A DNA stretch of 60,375 nucleotides. It comes from Burkholderiales bacterium (GTDB lineage: Bacteria > Pseudomonadota > Gammaproteobacteria > Burkholderiales > Burkholderiaceae_C). The position numbers and the translations under genes were made by a program. The number at the start of each line of letters is the position of its first letter. The stretch's first letter is position 1. Shown piece by piece: positions 1 to 9,647 of this stretch. The notes under the pieces were generated by a model. The model was not told the DNA's origin. It did not search any database and worked only from the letters and a program-made list of their open reading frames with translations. The DNA is taken from NCBI GenBank assembly GCA_030602985.1, contig JAUVYR010000003.1, positions 1 to 60,375 on the forward strand. Direction: 5' to 3'.

Positions 1-371
1 GCATAGGTGAGCACGCACTGGCCCTCACGCCATACGGTGGCGGCGTTGAGGCAAGGGGCGCGGCCCACGCTGCGCGCGGCCAGCGCCCCCTCTTCTGCCC
101 GTGCGATGGGCTGGCCGATGACCAGCGTCAGGCCCTTCAACCCCGCCGTTTCCCGGGCTACCTGTTTCACGGCATCATCACAGGCTTCGACAAAAGCCGG
201 ACGCAAATAGAGATCTTCGGCGGCGTAACCACAGATGGCCAGCTCGGGCGTGAGCAGCAGATGAGCCCCCTGCGCATGAGCCTGATGCGCGGCTTCGATG
301 ATTTTGCGGGCGTTGCCAGCCAGATCGCCCACCACAAAATTGAGCTGCGTGACGCAGAGCTTGAACGACAT
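1..371 (-). CDS. nadE: Glutamine-dependent NAD+ synthetase, N-terminal part (cut by window edge)
   Basis: The gene reads leftwards from an ATG at 371 and leaves the window at base 1, so only about 123 residues of the N-terminal glutaminase (nitrilase/carbon-nitrogen hydrolase) domain are present. The protein begins MSFKLCVTQLNFVVGDLAGN and contains LLLTPELAICGY, which holds the expected catalytic glutamate. In this family the domain releases ammonia from glutamine for the C-terminal synthetase, which makes NAD+ from deamido-NAD+ and ATP in the cytosol. The C-terminal domain is off the window. Its ATG sits in the same CATG as the likely start of the divergent gene at 370, so no separate promoter space exists between them. 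Confidence 0.93.
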   Translation of the reverse strand, partial: MSFKLCVTQLNFVVGDLAGNARKIIEAAHQAHAQGAHLLLTPELAICGYAAEDLYLRPAFVEACDDAVKQVARETAGLKGLTLVIGQPIARAEEGALAARSVGRAPCLNAATVWREGQCVLTY

Positions 372-1608
372 GAACAGTACGATGGATTGCAGTGATGGGC
401 ATTATGTCATTCAGGTGGTGACCGACCCCACCGAAGTGGCAGCCGCCGACTGGGACAACCTGCTGGAGGCACAGCCCGATGGGCACATCAGCGGACCCTT
501 CATGCGGCTGGCCTACTTGCAAGCCTTGCATGCCAGCGGCAGCGCCACACCCGAGACCGGCTGGTCGCCGCACTGGGTGCTGGTGTGGGAAGCCGGCATC
601 TTGTCGGCAGCGGCGCCGCTGTATGCCAAAACCCATTCCTACGGCGAGTACGTGTTTGACTGGGCCTGGGCCAATGCCTATGTCCAGCATGGCCTCGCCT
701 ACTATCCCAAGGGGCTGGTGGCCGTCCCCTTCACACCCGTGCCAGGGCCGCGATTGCTGGCGCGAAACCAGTCTGCCCGCCAGGTGTTGAAGGAGGCGCT
801 GCGCGAACTGGCACAAACGCAAGGCTGGTCGTCCCTGCACGTGTTGTTCGCCCCGCCGGGAGAACTCGACCACGCTGAGCCCGGCGCCGAGGAAAGTGGT
901 TGGATGCCTCGCCAGACGGTGCAGTTTCACTGGCACAACCGACACCCGGCCGAAAAGAGTCGCCCCTTCACGGATTTCGAGGATTTCCTGGCCAGCCTGT
1001 CGCAGGACAAGCGCAAGAAAATCCGCCAGGAACGCCGCAAGGTGGCCGATGCCGGTTTGCGCTTCACCCACAAACGCGGCAACCAGATCACACCGGAGGA
1101 TTGGGCTTTTTTTGTTCAGTGCTACGAGCGGACCTACTGGGAGCATGGCAATCCGCCCTACCTCACCCCCACCTTCTTCCGAGCCATGGAGAGCTCGCTG
1201 GCCGATTATTGGCTGCTTTGCATCGCACACCGTGCCGACGGCCAGCCGGTGGCTTGCAGTCTGGTGGCCCTCAGCGACACCTCAGCCTGCCCCAAAGTGG
1301 CGTACGGCCGCTACTGGGGTGCCATCGAACGGGTGGACTGCCTGCATTTCGAGGCCTGCTACTACCAGCCGCTGCAATGGTGTATCGCCCACGGTGTCAC
1401 ACGCTTTGAGGGGGGCGCACAGGGTGAACACAAGATGGCAAGGGCCCTATTGCCCACGCCCACGCACAGCGCCCACTGGCTGGCTCACCCGGCGTTTGCG
1501 GATGCCGTGGACCGTTTTCTCCAGCGTGAGGGGGAAGGGGTCCAGCGTTATCTGGACCACCTGGAAAGCAGAAACCCCTTTCGGGGCAATGCGCCCGAAA
1601 GGGGTTGA
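370..1608 (+). CDS. DUF482 / FemAB-like acyltransferase-fold protein (GNAT-like)
   Basis: A protein of about 412 residues. It resembles the DUF482 (COG3146) group, often labelled peptidoglycan biosynthesis or GNAT-like N-acyltransferase, for which I know no firmly established reaction. Family-like stretches are the KKIRQERRKV region near the middle and the C-terminal FEGGAQGEHKMARALLPTPT. I see no signal peptide or membrane segment, so it is probably cytosolic. I chose the ATG at 370; the next in-frame ATG at 382 is a real alternative, because a start at 370 overlaps the start codon of nadE on the other strand. The reading frame stays open upstream to 298, but that part is antisense to nadE. 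The last codons form one arm of a strong hairpin. Confidence 0.85.
   Translation: MNSTMDCSDGHYVIQVVTDPTEVAAADWDNLLEAQPDGHISGPFMRLAYLQALHASGSATPETGWSPHWVLVWEAGILSAAAPLYAKTHSYGEYVFDWAWANAYVQHGLAYYPKGLVAVPFTPVPGPRLLARNQSARQVLKEALRELAQTQGWSSLHVLFAPPGELDHAEPGAEESGWMPRQTVQFHWHNRHPAEKSRPFTDFEDFLASLSQDKRKKIRQERRKVADAGLRFTHKRGNQITPEDWAFFVQCYERTYWEHGNPPYLTPTFFRAMESSLADYWLLCIAHRADGQPVACSLVALSDTSACPKVAYGRYWGAIERVDCLHFEACYYQPLQWCIAHGVTRFEGGAQGEHKMARALLPTPTHSAHWLAHPAFADAVDRFLQREGEGVQRYLDHLESRNPFRGNAPERG
1573..1606. terminator. Hairpin between two convergent genes, probable bidirectional terminator
   Basis: A perfect 13-bp stem (AACCCCTTTCGGG paired with CCCGAAAGGGGTT) with an 8-base loop. It spans the last codons and stop of the DUF482 gene and lies just past the end of ppa on the other strand. 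T-tracts are short on both sides (TTTC on the minus strand), so termination efficiency is uncertain, but position and stem strength fit a shared terminator. Confidence 0.65.
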
Positions 1609-1630
1609 TTCAGCAGGAGACTAGAAGGGT

Positions 1631-2170
1631 TCAGGCCTGCTGTTCTTTGTTGTAGGCGGCAATACCGTCCAAGATTTCCTTGTGAGCGGCTTCCACACCA
1701 TCCCAACCGGTGACCTTGACCCACTTGCCGGCATCCAGGTCTTTGTAGTGTTCAAAGAAGTGCTCGATGGCCTTGAGCGAGATCGGGTTCAAATCCTGAT
1801 AGGTGTTCCAGCTGGAATACATGGGCAGGATCTTGGTGGTTGGCACGGCCAGCACTTTGCCGTCCACACCGCCTTCGTCTTCCATTTTCAGAATACCCAG
1901 AGCGCGGCAAGGCACCACCACACCCGGAGGCAGAGGCACGGGTGTCACCACCAGCACATCCACCGGATCGCCGTCGCCAGCGATGGTCTTGGGCACGTAG
2001 CCGTAGTTGGTGGGGTAATGCATGGCGGTGTTCATGAAGCGATCCACGAAGATGCAGCCCGAGGCCTTGTCCACCTCATACTTGATCGGGTCGCCATTCA
2101 TCGAAATTTCGATGATGACATTGAAAGCTTCAGGCACTTTGCTGCCAGGGGTCACATGATCCAGAGACAT
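1631..2170 (-). CDS. ppa: Inorganic pyrophosphatase (family I)
   Basis: A 179-residue soluble enzyme hydrolysing pyrophosphate to phosphate, which pulls biosynthetic reactions forward. Length is typical of bacterial family I enzymes. The metal-binding signature [10 protein letters not shown] is present, as are [15 protein letters not shown] and [16 protein letters not shown], which contribute active-site lysine, tyrosine and acidic residues. The start at 2170 gives the usual N-terminus (MSLDHVTPG); no strong ribosome binding site is visible before it. It is transcribed alone, away from moaA, and ends against the hairpin at 1573-1606. Confidence 0.97.
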   Translation of the reverse strand: MSLDHVTPGSKVPEAFNVIIEISMNGDPIKYEVDKASGCIFVDRFMNTAMHYPTNYGYVPKTIAGDGDPVDVLVVTPVPLPPGVVVPCRALGILKMEDEGGVDGKVLAVPTTKILPMYSSWNTYQDLNPISLKAIEHFFEHYKDLDAGKWVKVTGWDGVEAAHKEILDGIAAYNKEQQA

Positions 2171-2309
2171 GATGATGTTGTCGTTGGGTTGATAAATCGA
2201 TAATTACCGCAGATTTTACCGTCGCCAACCTGACAAAACGTCCTTTCGGCATAGCCATAACGCCGGCACAGGAACCCGCTTCGCCTTCAGATTGGTGTAC
2301 GCTGGAGGG

Positions 2310-3449
2310 ATGTCTGAACGTGTGATCCCGCTGATTGACCAGCGTCTGAGCGCCCTGCTCCCGCCCGTGCCCCGGCAACCCATCACAGCGGATGGTTTGC
2401 TGCACGATCAGCTTGGCCGACCTTTGCGCGACTTGCGCATCAGCGTGACCGACCGGTGCAACTTCCGTTGCAGCTATTGCATGCCCAAGGAGGTTTTCAA
2501 CAAGGACTACCCCTATTTGCCACACAGCGCCCTGCTGACTTTCGAGGAAATCACGCGCCTGACCCGCCAGTTCATCGCGCATGGGGTGAGGAAGGTCCGT
2601 TTGACCGGGGGCGAGCCGCTGTTGCGAAAGAACCTGGAAATCCTGGTCGAGCAACTGGCGAAACTGCAAACCCTGGATGGCCAGCCCCTGGATCTGACAC
2701 TGACCACCAATGGCAGCCTGCTCAAACGCAAGGCACAGGTGCTGAAGGACGCCGGCCTGAAGCGGGTCACGGTGAGCCTGGACGGGCTGAATGACGACGT
2801 ATTCCGGCAGATGAATGATGTGGATTTTCCAGTGGCCGATGTACTGGAAGGCATCGAGGCAGCCCGACAGGTGGGACTGGGGCCGATCAAGGTCAACATG
2901 GTGGTGAAAAAAGGCACCAATGAAGACCAGATTCTGCCCATGGCGCGGCACTTCCGGGGCACGGGTATCGTTTTGCGTTTCATCGAGTACATGGACGTGG
3001 GCGCCACCAATGGCTGGCGCATGGACGAAGTCATGCCCAGCCGCGATGTGATGCAGCACATCCATCAACAGATGCCCCTGGTACCTCTGGAAGCCAGCGC
3101 CCCCGGCGAGACGGCCGAACGCTGGGGCTACGTGGGTGACGATGGCCAGTACGACCCGAGTCTGGGAGAGGTGGGCTTTATCAGCAGCGTGACACAGGCC
3201 TTTTGCCGCGACTGCAACCGGGCTCGCCTGTCCACCGAAGGCAAGGTCTACCTGTGCCTGTTTGCCACTCAAGGCTATGAATTGCGCGAACTGCTTCGGG
3301 GCGGGGCCAATGACGAGACATTGTCATCAGCGATTGGCGCAATCTGGCAGGGGCGAGCGGATCGCTATTCAGAAATCCGCGCCTTGCTACCTGCCGACCA
3401 GCAACAGCAAAGCGGTCGGCGCATCGAAATGAGTTACATAGGAGGCTGA
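2310..3449 (+). CDS. moaA: GTP 3',8-cyclase MoaA (molybdenum cofactor)
   Basis: A radical SAM enzyme of 379 residues that converts GTP to the cyclic intermediate in the first step of molybdopterin synthesis. The SAM cluster motif CNFRCSYC gives Cys50, Cys54 and Cys57. The second cluster region [10 protein letters not shown] followed by a third cysteine lies near residues 299-316. The protein ends in a Gly-Gly pair, as MoaA must. I chose the ATG at 2310; a GGAGG sequence ends only one base before it, unusually close, so an upstream TTG (2292) or GTG (2295) is possible. mobA starts one base past the stop, so moaA-mobA-moeA form one operon. Confidence 0.97.
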   Translation: MSERVIPLIDQRLSALLPPVPRQPITADGLLHDQLGRPLRDLRISVTDRCNFRCSYCMPKEVFNKDYPYLPHSALLTFEEITRLTRQFIAHGVRKVRLTGGEPLLRKNLEILVEQLAKLQTLDGQPLDLTLTTNGSLLKRKAQVLKDAGLKRVTVSLDGLNDDVFRQMNDVDFPVADVLEGIEAARQVGLGPIKVNMVVKKGTNEDQILPMARHFRGTGIVLRFIEYMDVGATNGWRMDEVMPSRDVMQHIHQQMPLVPLEASAPGETAERWGYVGDDGQYDPSLGEVGFISSVTQAFCRDCNRARLSTEGKVYLCLFATQGYELRELLRGGANDETLSSAIGAIWQGRADRYSEIRALLPADQQQQSGRRIEMSYIGG

Positions 3450-3450
3450 T

Positions 3451-4071
3451 ATGTTGAGTGCTGGATCCGTGACCGGCTTGGTACTGGCTGGTGGCCGTGG
3501 CTCCCGCATGGGTGGCGTTGACAAAGGCCTGCAAAACTTCAATGGCACGGCCCTGGCCCTAAACGCCTTGCTTCGGCTGCAACTGCAACAAGGCGGCTGG
3601 ATTGGCGACGCCATGATCAATGCCAACCGGAACCTAGCGGCTTACGAAGCCTTTGGTGTACCGGTTTGGCCAGACAGCCTGGATGGCTACGCCGGGCCAT
3701 TGGCCGGTTTTCTGACCGGCCTCGAGCGATGTGAAACGCCATACATGCTCACTGTGCCCTGTGATTCCCCCTGGTTTCCTCTGGATCTGGCTGATCGGCT
3801 CGTTCGTGCGCTGCAAACCGACGAAGCAGACATCGCCATGGTCAGCGCACCGGAATCCGACGGTCAACTCCGACCGCAACCCGTCTTCACCCTGATGTCC
3901 ATCGACCGCCTGGAAAGTCTGTCGGCCTTCATCCAGTCCGGTGGACGCAAGATTGATGCCTGGACGGACCAGCAACGCACCATCCTGGTCCCCTTCAATA
4001 CCCCTGCAGACGATCCACGCGCATTTTTTAATGTCAACACCCGTGAAGATTTACGCGCCCTGGAAACATGA
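3451..4071 (+). CDS. mobA: Molybdenum cofactor guanylyltransferase MobA
   Basis: A 206-residue cytosolic enzyme that adds GMP from GTP to molybdenum cofactor, making the guanine dinucleotide form. The nucleotide-binding signature LVLAGGRGSRMGGVDKG lies at residues 10-26, matching MobA proteins, including the lysine expected to contact the substrate. It sits between moaA and moeA. Its stop overlaps the first codon of moeA by four bases (ATGA), consistent with coupled translation. Confidence 0.95.
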   Translation: MLSAGSVTGLVLAGGRGSRMGGVDKGLQNFNGTALALNALLRLQLQQGGWIGDAMINANRNLAAYEAFGVPVWPDSLDGYAGPLAGFLTGLERCETPYMLTVPCDSPWFPLDLADRLVRALQTDEADIAMVSAPESDGQLRPQPVFTLMSIDRLESLSAFIQSGGRKIDAWTDQQRTILVPFNTPADDPRAFFNVNTREDLRALET

Positions 4072-5351
4072 TGACTCCGCTTGACCAGATTGCGGCCGCT
4101 TTGCAAGGCTATGACCCGAAATCCCTGCCAGCTGAAACGGTCAACGCCTTTCTGGACCAGCTGGTGTTGCCTTTGCAAGCCACCGAAGCCGTGGGCGTGT
4201 TTGAGGCCCTGGGGCGAGTGCTGGCCCAGGACCTGATTTCCCCCATCAGCGTACCCCCGCACGACAACTCGGCCATGGATGGATTTGCCCTGAAAGGGTA
4301 TGAGTTATCGACCACGGCACCCACGACGCTGCGACAGGCGGGTACGGCCTACGCGGGAGCTGCCTGGTCGACTCCGCTGGCAGCAGGCGAGTGCCTCAAG
4401 ATCATGACGGGGGCAGTGATGCCGGCCGATCTGGACACCGTGGTGCCGGTGGAATTCGTGCAGGTGCAAGGTGATCAGATCACGGTACCACCGGGCTTGG
4501 TGAAGCCGGGGGACAACCGGCGACTCCTGGGTGAAGACCTCATGGCTGGTCAGCCCGCGCTGCGCCGGGGTGAGCGACTCGGGCCGGCAGCGTTGGGGAT
4601 GATTGCCAGCCTTGGCGTTCCTGAAGTCACGGTATTCCGGCGCCTGAAGGTGGCGTATTTTTCGACCGGCGACGAAATCCTGAGCCTGGGTGAGCCCTTG
4701 CGCGAGGGGGCGGTTTACGACAGCAACCGCTACACCGTGTTTGGTCTGCTGACGCGGCTGGGCATCGAGATGCTGGACATGGGCGTGATCAAGGATGAGC
4801 CGGCGGCCCTGGAAGCAGCCTTTCGCCATGCCGCCCAACATGCCGATGCGATCATCACCAGCGGCGGCGTCAGCATGGGTGAAGCCGACCACACCAAAGC
4901 CATGATGAAGCAACTGGGCGATGTCGCCTTCTGGCGGATCGCCATGCGGCCCGGCCGACCGATGGCTGTGGGTCGCATCACCCAAGGCGATCGCACAGCC
5001 TTGCTGTTCGGTCTGCCAGGCAATCCGGTGGCAGTCATGGTGACTTTCCTGGCATTTGTGCGCCCCGCCCTGCTGAAGATGATGGGGGCCAAGCCTGTAC
5101 CCACGCTGTACACCAAAGCCAGATCGACCGAAGCCTTGCGAAAAAAGCCCGGTCGTACCGAATATCAGCGCGGTGTGGTCACCCGCTCACCCGATGGCCG
5201 GCTGAGCGTCTGCACCACAGGCAACCAGGGCTCAGGCGTCCTGCGCTCCATGGTGGAGGCCAATGGCCTCATCGTGCTGCACCATCATCAGGCCGATGTG
5301 GCTCCAGGCGACGAAGTGGACGTGATGCTGTTCGACGGCGCGCTCTCCTGA
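4068..5351 (+). CDS. moeA: Molybdopterin molybdenumtransferase MoeA
   Basis: A 427-residue enzyme that inserts molybdate into molybdopterin-AMP. The molybdopterin-binding fold is recognised by FSTGDEIL, SNRYTVFGLLTRLG, IITSGGVSMGEADHTK and GLPGNPVAVMVTF. Length matches the family (about 400-430). The start overlaps the mobA stop, and two consecutive ATG codons (4068, 4071) could both serve. Its last 64 bases overlap the 3' end of the convergent RND permease, so the C-termini of both proteins are encoded on opposite strands of the same DNA. Confidence 0.96.
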   Translation: MMTPLDQIAAALQGYDPKSLPAETVNAFLDQLVLPLQATEAVGVFEALGRVLAQDLISPISVPPHDNSAMDGFALKGYELSTTAPTTLRQAGTAYAGAAWSTPLAAGECLKIMTGAVMPADLDTVVPVEFVQVQGDQITVPPGLVKPGDNRRLLGEDLMAGQPALRRGERLGPAALGMIASLGVPEVTVFRRLKVAYFSTGDEILSLGEPLREGAVYDSNRYTVFGLLTRLGIEMLDMGVIKDEPAALEAAFRHAAQHADAIITSGGVSMGEADHTKAMMKQLGDVAFWRIAMRPGRPMAVGRITQGDRTALLFGLPGNPVAVMVTFLAFVRPALLKMMGAKPVPTLYTKARSTEALRKKPGRTEYQRGVVTRSPDGRLSVCTTGNQGSGVLRSMVEANGLIVLHHHQADVAPGDEVDVMLFDGALS

Positions 5352-8300
5352 ACGACCGTGCGGTTGGCTCCCGGGACGCCCTTGCGGGCAAACAGGGTGT
5401 ACATGGTTGGCACCACGAAAATGGTCAGCATGGTGCCCACGGTCATGCCACCTACAATCACCCAGCCGATCTGCTGACGGCTCTCCGCCCCTGCACCAGT
5501 AGCCAGCGCCAATGGGATCGCTCCCAGGGCCATGGCACCGGCGGTCATCAGGATCGGACGCAGGCGCAACTCGGCCGATCTCTTGACGGCACTCATGGTA
5601 TCCATGCCTTGCTGGCGCAATTGGTTGGCAAACTCCACAATCAGAATACCGTGCTTGGTGATCAGCCCGATCAGGGTGATGAGCCCGATCTGGCTGAACA
5701 CGTTGAGTGACCCACCCGTGAACTGCAACGCTAGCAACGCCCCAAGCATCGACAAAGGCACACTCAGCATGATGATGAACGGGTCGATGAAGCTCTCGAA
5801 CTGGGCCGCCAGCACCAGGTAGATGAACAGCAACGCCAGCACAAACACCATAGCCAGTGAGCCCGAGGCATTGCGGAACTCACGGCTCTGGCCGTTGAGA
5901 TCGGTGGTATAGCCCGGCGGCAGAATTTCGCGGGCAATCGAATCCATGATATCGAGCGCCTCGCCCAGCGCCAGATCGGGCCCGAGGTTGGCCGTGATGG
6001 ACGCACTGCGGCGTTGGGCGAAATGGTTCAGCTCACGGGGAACCACCACTTCGCGGGTGGTGACCAGCGAGGCCAACGGGATCATGGCATCGTTGCGACC
6101 GCGCACGAACAGACGTTCGATGTCGTCTGGCGTGGCGCGCTGGGCACTGTCCGTCTGCACCACCACATCGTACTGTTCACCGCCTTGTTTGAAGCGGGTC
6201 ACGATCCGTCCGCCCAGCATGGTCTCGACCGTCCGGGCGATGGCATCCACACTGACTCCCATGTCGGCGGCTCGCTCGCGGTCCACCTCCATCCGGATCT
6301 CAGGCTTGTTCAGGCGCAGGTCCGTATCCACCTGCAGGAAACCAGGGAACTGGGCCATACGATCCTGGAACTGCCGCACCACTTGTGATAAGTTTTCGTA
6401 GCTGTCGGTCGTCAGAATCACGTAGTTGATCGGCCGTTCACGGAAACCCTGACCGAGCGAAGGCGGGGTGATGGGAAACGCGTTGATGCCGGGCAAGGTG
6501 GCGATACGTGGCATCATCTCTCGGGCCATTTCCAGCGTGGTGCGCTCGCGCTCCTCCCAGGGTACCGCGCGGAAGAAAACCGTGCCCTGCGCCACGGACG
6601 GGTTGCCCACGATGGAAAACACCCGGTCAAACTCCGGATAATCCAACCCCACACGCTCGATCGCCTCGACATAACGCCGGGTGAAATCCAGCGTCGCACC
6701 ATCGGGGCCGTTGACGATATTGAGGATCACACCCCGGTCTTCCAGCGGGGCGAGTTCGCGCTTGGTGTTGTCGAACAACCACCAACTGGCGCCCGCACTG
6801 GCCAGCATCACCAGCACAATCAGCCAGCGCGCCTGCAGTGAAGCGGCCAACAGCCAGACGTAACCTCGCGTCAGCCCGTTGAAGGCCGAATCGAACATCT
6901 GGCTCAATCGGTTGTTGCGATGCTGTTCCTTGGGCTTGAGCAGCTTGGAACACATCATCGGGGTCAGCGTGAGCGCGACAAAACCTGAGACCAGCGTCGC
7001 CCCCGCCAGGACCAGCGCGAATTCGGCAAACAGCTTGCCCGTACGCCCGGGCGTGAAGGCAAGTGGGGCAAACACGGCCACCAACGTCAATGTCATCGCG
7101 ATCACCGCAAAGGCGATTTCCTTGGCCCCCTTGATGGCGGCCGCAAACGGCGCCAGCCCCTCCTCGATGTGCCGGTGGATGTTTTCCAGCACCACAATCG
7201 CGTCATCCACCACCATGCCGATGGCCAGCACCAGCGCCAGCAGCGTCAGGGTGTTGATAGAGAAACCAAACAGCGCAATGAGGGCAAAAGCGCCGATCAG
7301 GCTCACGGGAATCGTGATCAGCGGGATGATGGCGGCACGCCCCGTGCGCAAGAACAGGAAGATGACCAGCGTCACCAGCACCACCGCTTCGGCGATGGTC
7401 TGGTACACCGCACGGATGGAACGGTCGATGAAGACCGAGTTGTCGTTGGCGATGTTGACCGTGACGCCGTCCGGCAGATCGTCACGCACACGGTCCAGCA
7501 GACCCCGTACCGACGCGGACAACTCCAGTGGGTTGGCTGTGGCCTGGCGAATCACACCAAGGGACACGGTCTCGTTGCCGTTGAGTCGAACCGCCGTGCG
7601 CTCGTCGCGTGGGCCCACCTCCACCCGGGCCACATCACCCAGGCGCACAGGGATGCCGTTGATATTCCGAATCGTGACGGCACGGAATTCCTCCACCGTC
7701 TGCAGGTCGGTCGCGGCGGTCACGTTGAATTCACGCTGGCTGCTTTCGATGCGCCCCGCTGGCACTTCCAGATTGGAGCGGCGCAGGGCCTCTTCCACGT
7801 CCTGAACCGTCAGCCTGAACGCGGCCAGCCGATCCGGGTCCAGCCAGATGCGCATGGAAAAACGACGTTCACCAAACACGCGGACATCGGCTGCGCCGGA
7901 CGCAGTTTGCAACACCGGGCGCACGATGCGGTTGGCCATTTCGGACAATTGCAGGGCATCGTGGATGTCGGAGCTCAACGCCAGCCAGATCACGGGAAAG
8001 GCATCGGCCTCGACCTTGGCCACCACAGGTTCATCAATGGTCTGGGGCAGTCGACCGCGCACCCGCGCCACCTTATCACGCACTTCGGCAGCGGCGGCAT
8101 CCGGGTCTCGCTCCAGCCGGAAACGAACAGTGATCTGGCTCTGCTCCTGGCGGCTGATCGAGGTGATCACGTCCACCCCTTCAATCCCGGCCAGCGAGTC
8201 TTCCAGGATGTTGGTGACCTGCGCCTCCACCACCTCACTGGAAGCACCGGCAAACCGAGTGGTGACCGTGACATTGGGCTCATCGATCTTGGGGTATTCA

Positions 8301-8404
8301 CGAACCGTCAAGTTGGTGAACGACACCAATCCAATCAAGATGATCAGCAGCGACAGGACCGTGGCAAACACCGGCCGTCGGACAGAGACTTCTGGCAAAT
8401 ACAT
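5288..8404 (-). CDS. RND multidrug efflux permease (HAE1 / AcrB-MdtB family)
   Basis: An inner-membrane proton/drug antiporter of 1038 residues, the normal size for the family. The N-terminus is typical (MYLPEVSVRRPVFATVLSLL). The proton-relay pair of aspartates is visible in GMVVDDAIVVLENIHR, and the two large periplasmic repeats and the second membrane bundle follow. In this family the pump works as a trimer with a periplasmic adaptor and an outer-membrane channel. The adaptor is encoded just upstream on the same strand (13-bp gap). No outer-membrane factor is in the window. Substrate cannot be told from sequence alone. The last 64 bases overlap moeA. Confidence 0.95.
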   Translation of the reverse strand: MYLPEVSVRRPVFATVLSLLIILIGLVSFTNLTVREYPKIDEPNVTVTTRFAGASSEVVEAQVTNILEDSLAGIEGVDVITSISRQEQSQITVRFRLERDPDAAAAEVRDKVARVRGRLPQTIDEPVVAKVEADAFPVIWLALSSDIHDALQLSEMANRIVRPVLQTASGAADVRVFGERRFSMRIWLDPDRLAAFRLTVQDVEEALRRSNLEVPAGRIESSQREFNVTAATDLQTVEEFRAVTIRNINGIPVRLGDVARVEVGPRDERTAVRLNGNETVSLGVIRQATANPLELSASVRGLLDRVRDDLPDGVTVNIANDNSVFIDRSIRAVYQTIAEAVVLVTLVIFLFLRTGRAAIIPLITIPVSLIGAFALIALFGFSINTLTLLALVLAIGMVVDDAIVVLENIHRHIEEGLAPFAAAIKGAKEIAFAVIAMTLTLVAVFAPLAFTPGRTGKLFAEFALVLAGATLVSGFVALTLTPMMCSKLLKPKEQHRNNRLSQMFDSAFNGLTRGYVWLLAASLQARWLIVLVMLASAGASWWLFDNTKRELAPLEDRGVILNIVNGPDGATLDFTRRYVEAIERVGLDYPEFDRVFSIVGNPSVAQGTVFFRAVPWEERERTTLEMAREMMPRIATLPGINAFPITPPSLGQGFRERPINYVILTTDSYENLSQVVRQFQDRMAQFPGFLQVDTDLRLNKPEIRMEVDRERAADMGVSVDAIARTVETMLGGRIVTRFKQGGEQYDVVVQTDSAQRATPDDIERLFVRGRNDAMIPLASLVTTREVVVPRELNHFAQRRSASITANLGPDLALGEALDIMDSIAREILPPGYTTDLNGQSREFRNASGSLAMVFVLALLFIYLVLAAQFESFIDPFIIMLSVPLSMLGALLALQFTGGSLNVFSQIGLITLIGLITKHGILIVEFANQLRQQGMDTMSAVKRSAELRLRPILMTAGAMALGAIPLALATGAGAESRQQIGWVIVGGMTVGTMLTIFVVPTMYTLFARKGVPGANRTVVQESAPSNSITSTSSPGATSA

Positions 8405-8418
8405 GAATGCGGCCTTCT

Positions 8419-9603
8419 TTAGCTCTGTGGGCGCACCGGGGTACCCGGCGACGGCTGATTGAGATCAATGACACGCACGGCCATGTTGTCACGCTGCAGA
8501 CGCTGCTGCCCGGCAATCACGACCCGGTCATCGGGCTGCAAGCCATCGACCACATGGACCAGCGCGCCACGCCGAATACCCAGGGTGACTTCCGCACGAC
8601 GGGCGACCGTTCGAGCGGCATCCCCATCGCCTTCACGCTGAACAACAAAAATCACCTGACGCCCCCCCTGGGGTACGATGGCCTCTTCAGGCACCATCAA
8701 CGCCTGCTCCATGACCGACATCACCACCGTCACACGGGCAAACATGCCAGGGCGTAAACCGGTGTTCGAGCTGGCACCCAGCACCGCACGCACCATCAAT
8801 GCACGACCATTCTCGTCCACCAGCGGGTCGATGGCCTGGACGCGGCCGGTGAAGATCTGCCCAGGCATCGCATCCAGTTGGACGGAAACACTCTGCCCGC
8901 GGGACATGCGGGCTTGGTAACGCTCGGGCAGGCGGAAGTCAACGTAAAGCTCTGAGAGGTCTTCGAGGTTGACGAGGTCAACACCATCGCGTACAAATTC
9001 GCCCAGGCTGACGTTGCGGATGCCGACCGACCCGTTAAATGGGGCCGTGATTTTCATCCGTTGCAGACGGGCTTCGGCCAGCTGCACCTGCGCTTCGGCG
9101 ACCTGCAGGCTGGCTCGGCTTTCATCCAGCACCCGTTGCGCCACGAAATTCTGCGCCACCAGCTCTTCATTGCGTTGCAAGTTGGCGCGAGCGATCGACA
9201 GTTGAGCCTGAGCCTGGCTCAGCTCGGCTTGCTGCAAGGTGTCATCCAGCTGGAACATGAGCTGACCGGCTCGCACCTGATCGCCATCGGCAAAACCGAT
9301 GCGTACGATACGACCGCTCACTTCGGGCTTGAGCATGACGCTTTGGCGCGAGCGCAAGGATCCGACAGATTGTGCGTCATCCACCAACTGAGTCACCGTG
9401 ACTCGGGCCACTTCGACATTGGGCATCAGCCCGCCCCCCCCTTGACCCCCTCCGGGACGAGGGGCTCCAGCAGGCGGCGCAGCGCCTTGGACTGTCAATC
9501 CGGCAGGAGGGGAGTTTGAGGGCTTTTGCACCCACCAGGCGCCAGCCAATGCCGCCACCACACCCAGTGCAGCCACCACCCCAACGACTGATTTTCTTGT
9601 CAT
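8419..9603 (-). CDS. RND efflux periplasmic adaptor (membrane fusion protein)
   Basis: About 394 residues. It begins with a hydrophobic anchor (VVGVVAALGVVAALAGAWWV), followed by a Pro/Gly-rich linker, a barrel-sandwich/lipoyl region (LKPEVSGRIVRIGFADGDQV), a helical hairpin with many Gln and Ala, and beta-barrel and membrane-proximal parts (FTGRVQAIDPLVDENGRALMVRA). It should link the RND permease to an outer-membrane channel. I chose the ATG at 9603 because it puts the anchor at the N-terminus. The frame extends to a TTG at 9651 that overlaps the rnhA stop (TTGA), so a 410-residue form is possible. It is the first gene of the pump pair. Confidence 0.92.
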   Translation of the reverse strand: MTRKSVVGVVAALGVVAALAGAWWVQKPSNSPPAGLTVQGAAPPAGAPRPGGGQGGGGLMPNVEVARVTVTQLVDDAQSVGSLRSRQSVMLKPEVSGRIVRIGFADGDQVRAGQLMFQLDDTLQQAELSQAQAQLSIARANLQRNEELVAQNFVAQRVLDESRASLQVAEAQVQLAEARLQRMKITAPFNGSVGIRNVSLGEFVRDGVDLVNLEDLSELYVDFRLPERYQARMSRGQSVSVQLDAMPGQIFTGRVQAIDPLVDENGRALMVRAVLGASSNTGLRPGMFARVTVVMSVMEQALMVPEEAIVPQGGRQVIFVVQREGDGDAARTVARRAEVTLGIRRGALVHVVDGLQPDDRVVIAGQQRLQRDNMAVRVIDLNQPSPGTPVRPQS

Positions 9604-9647
9604 TCCAACGAACCGATTGATTGGCAATCGTTTCACTTTATCAGCAT

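Noticed and set aside
178-1230. A 350-residue open frame on the minus strand at the left end
   Set aside because: It overlaps nadE in another frame and lies antisense to the DUF482 gene; no family resemblance.
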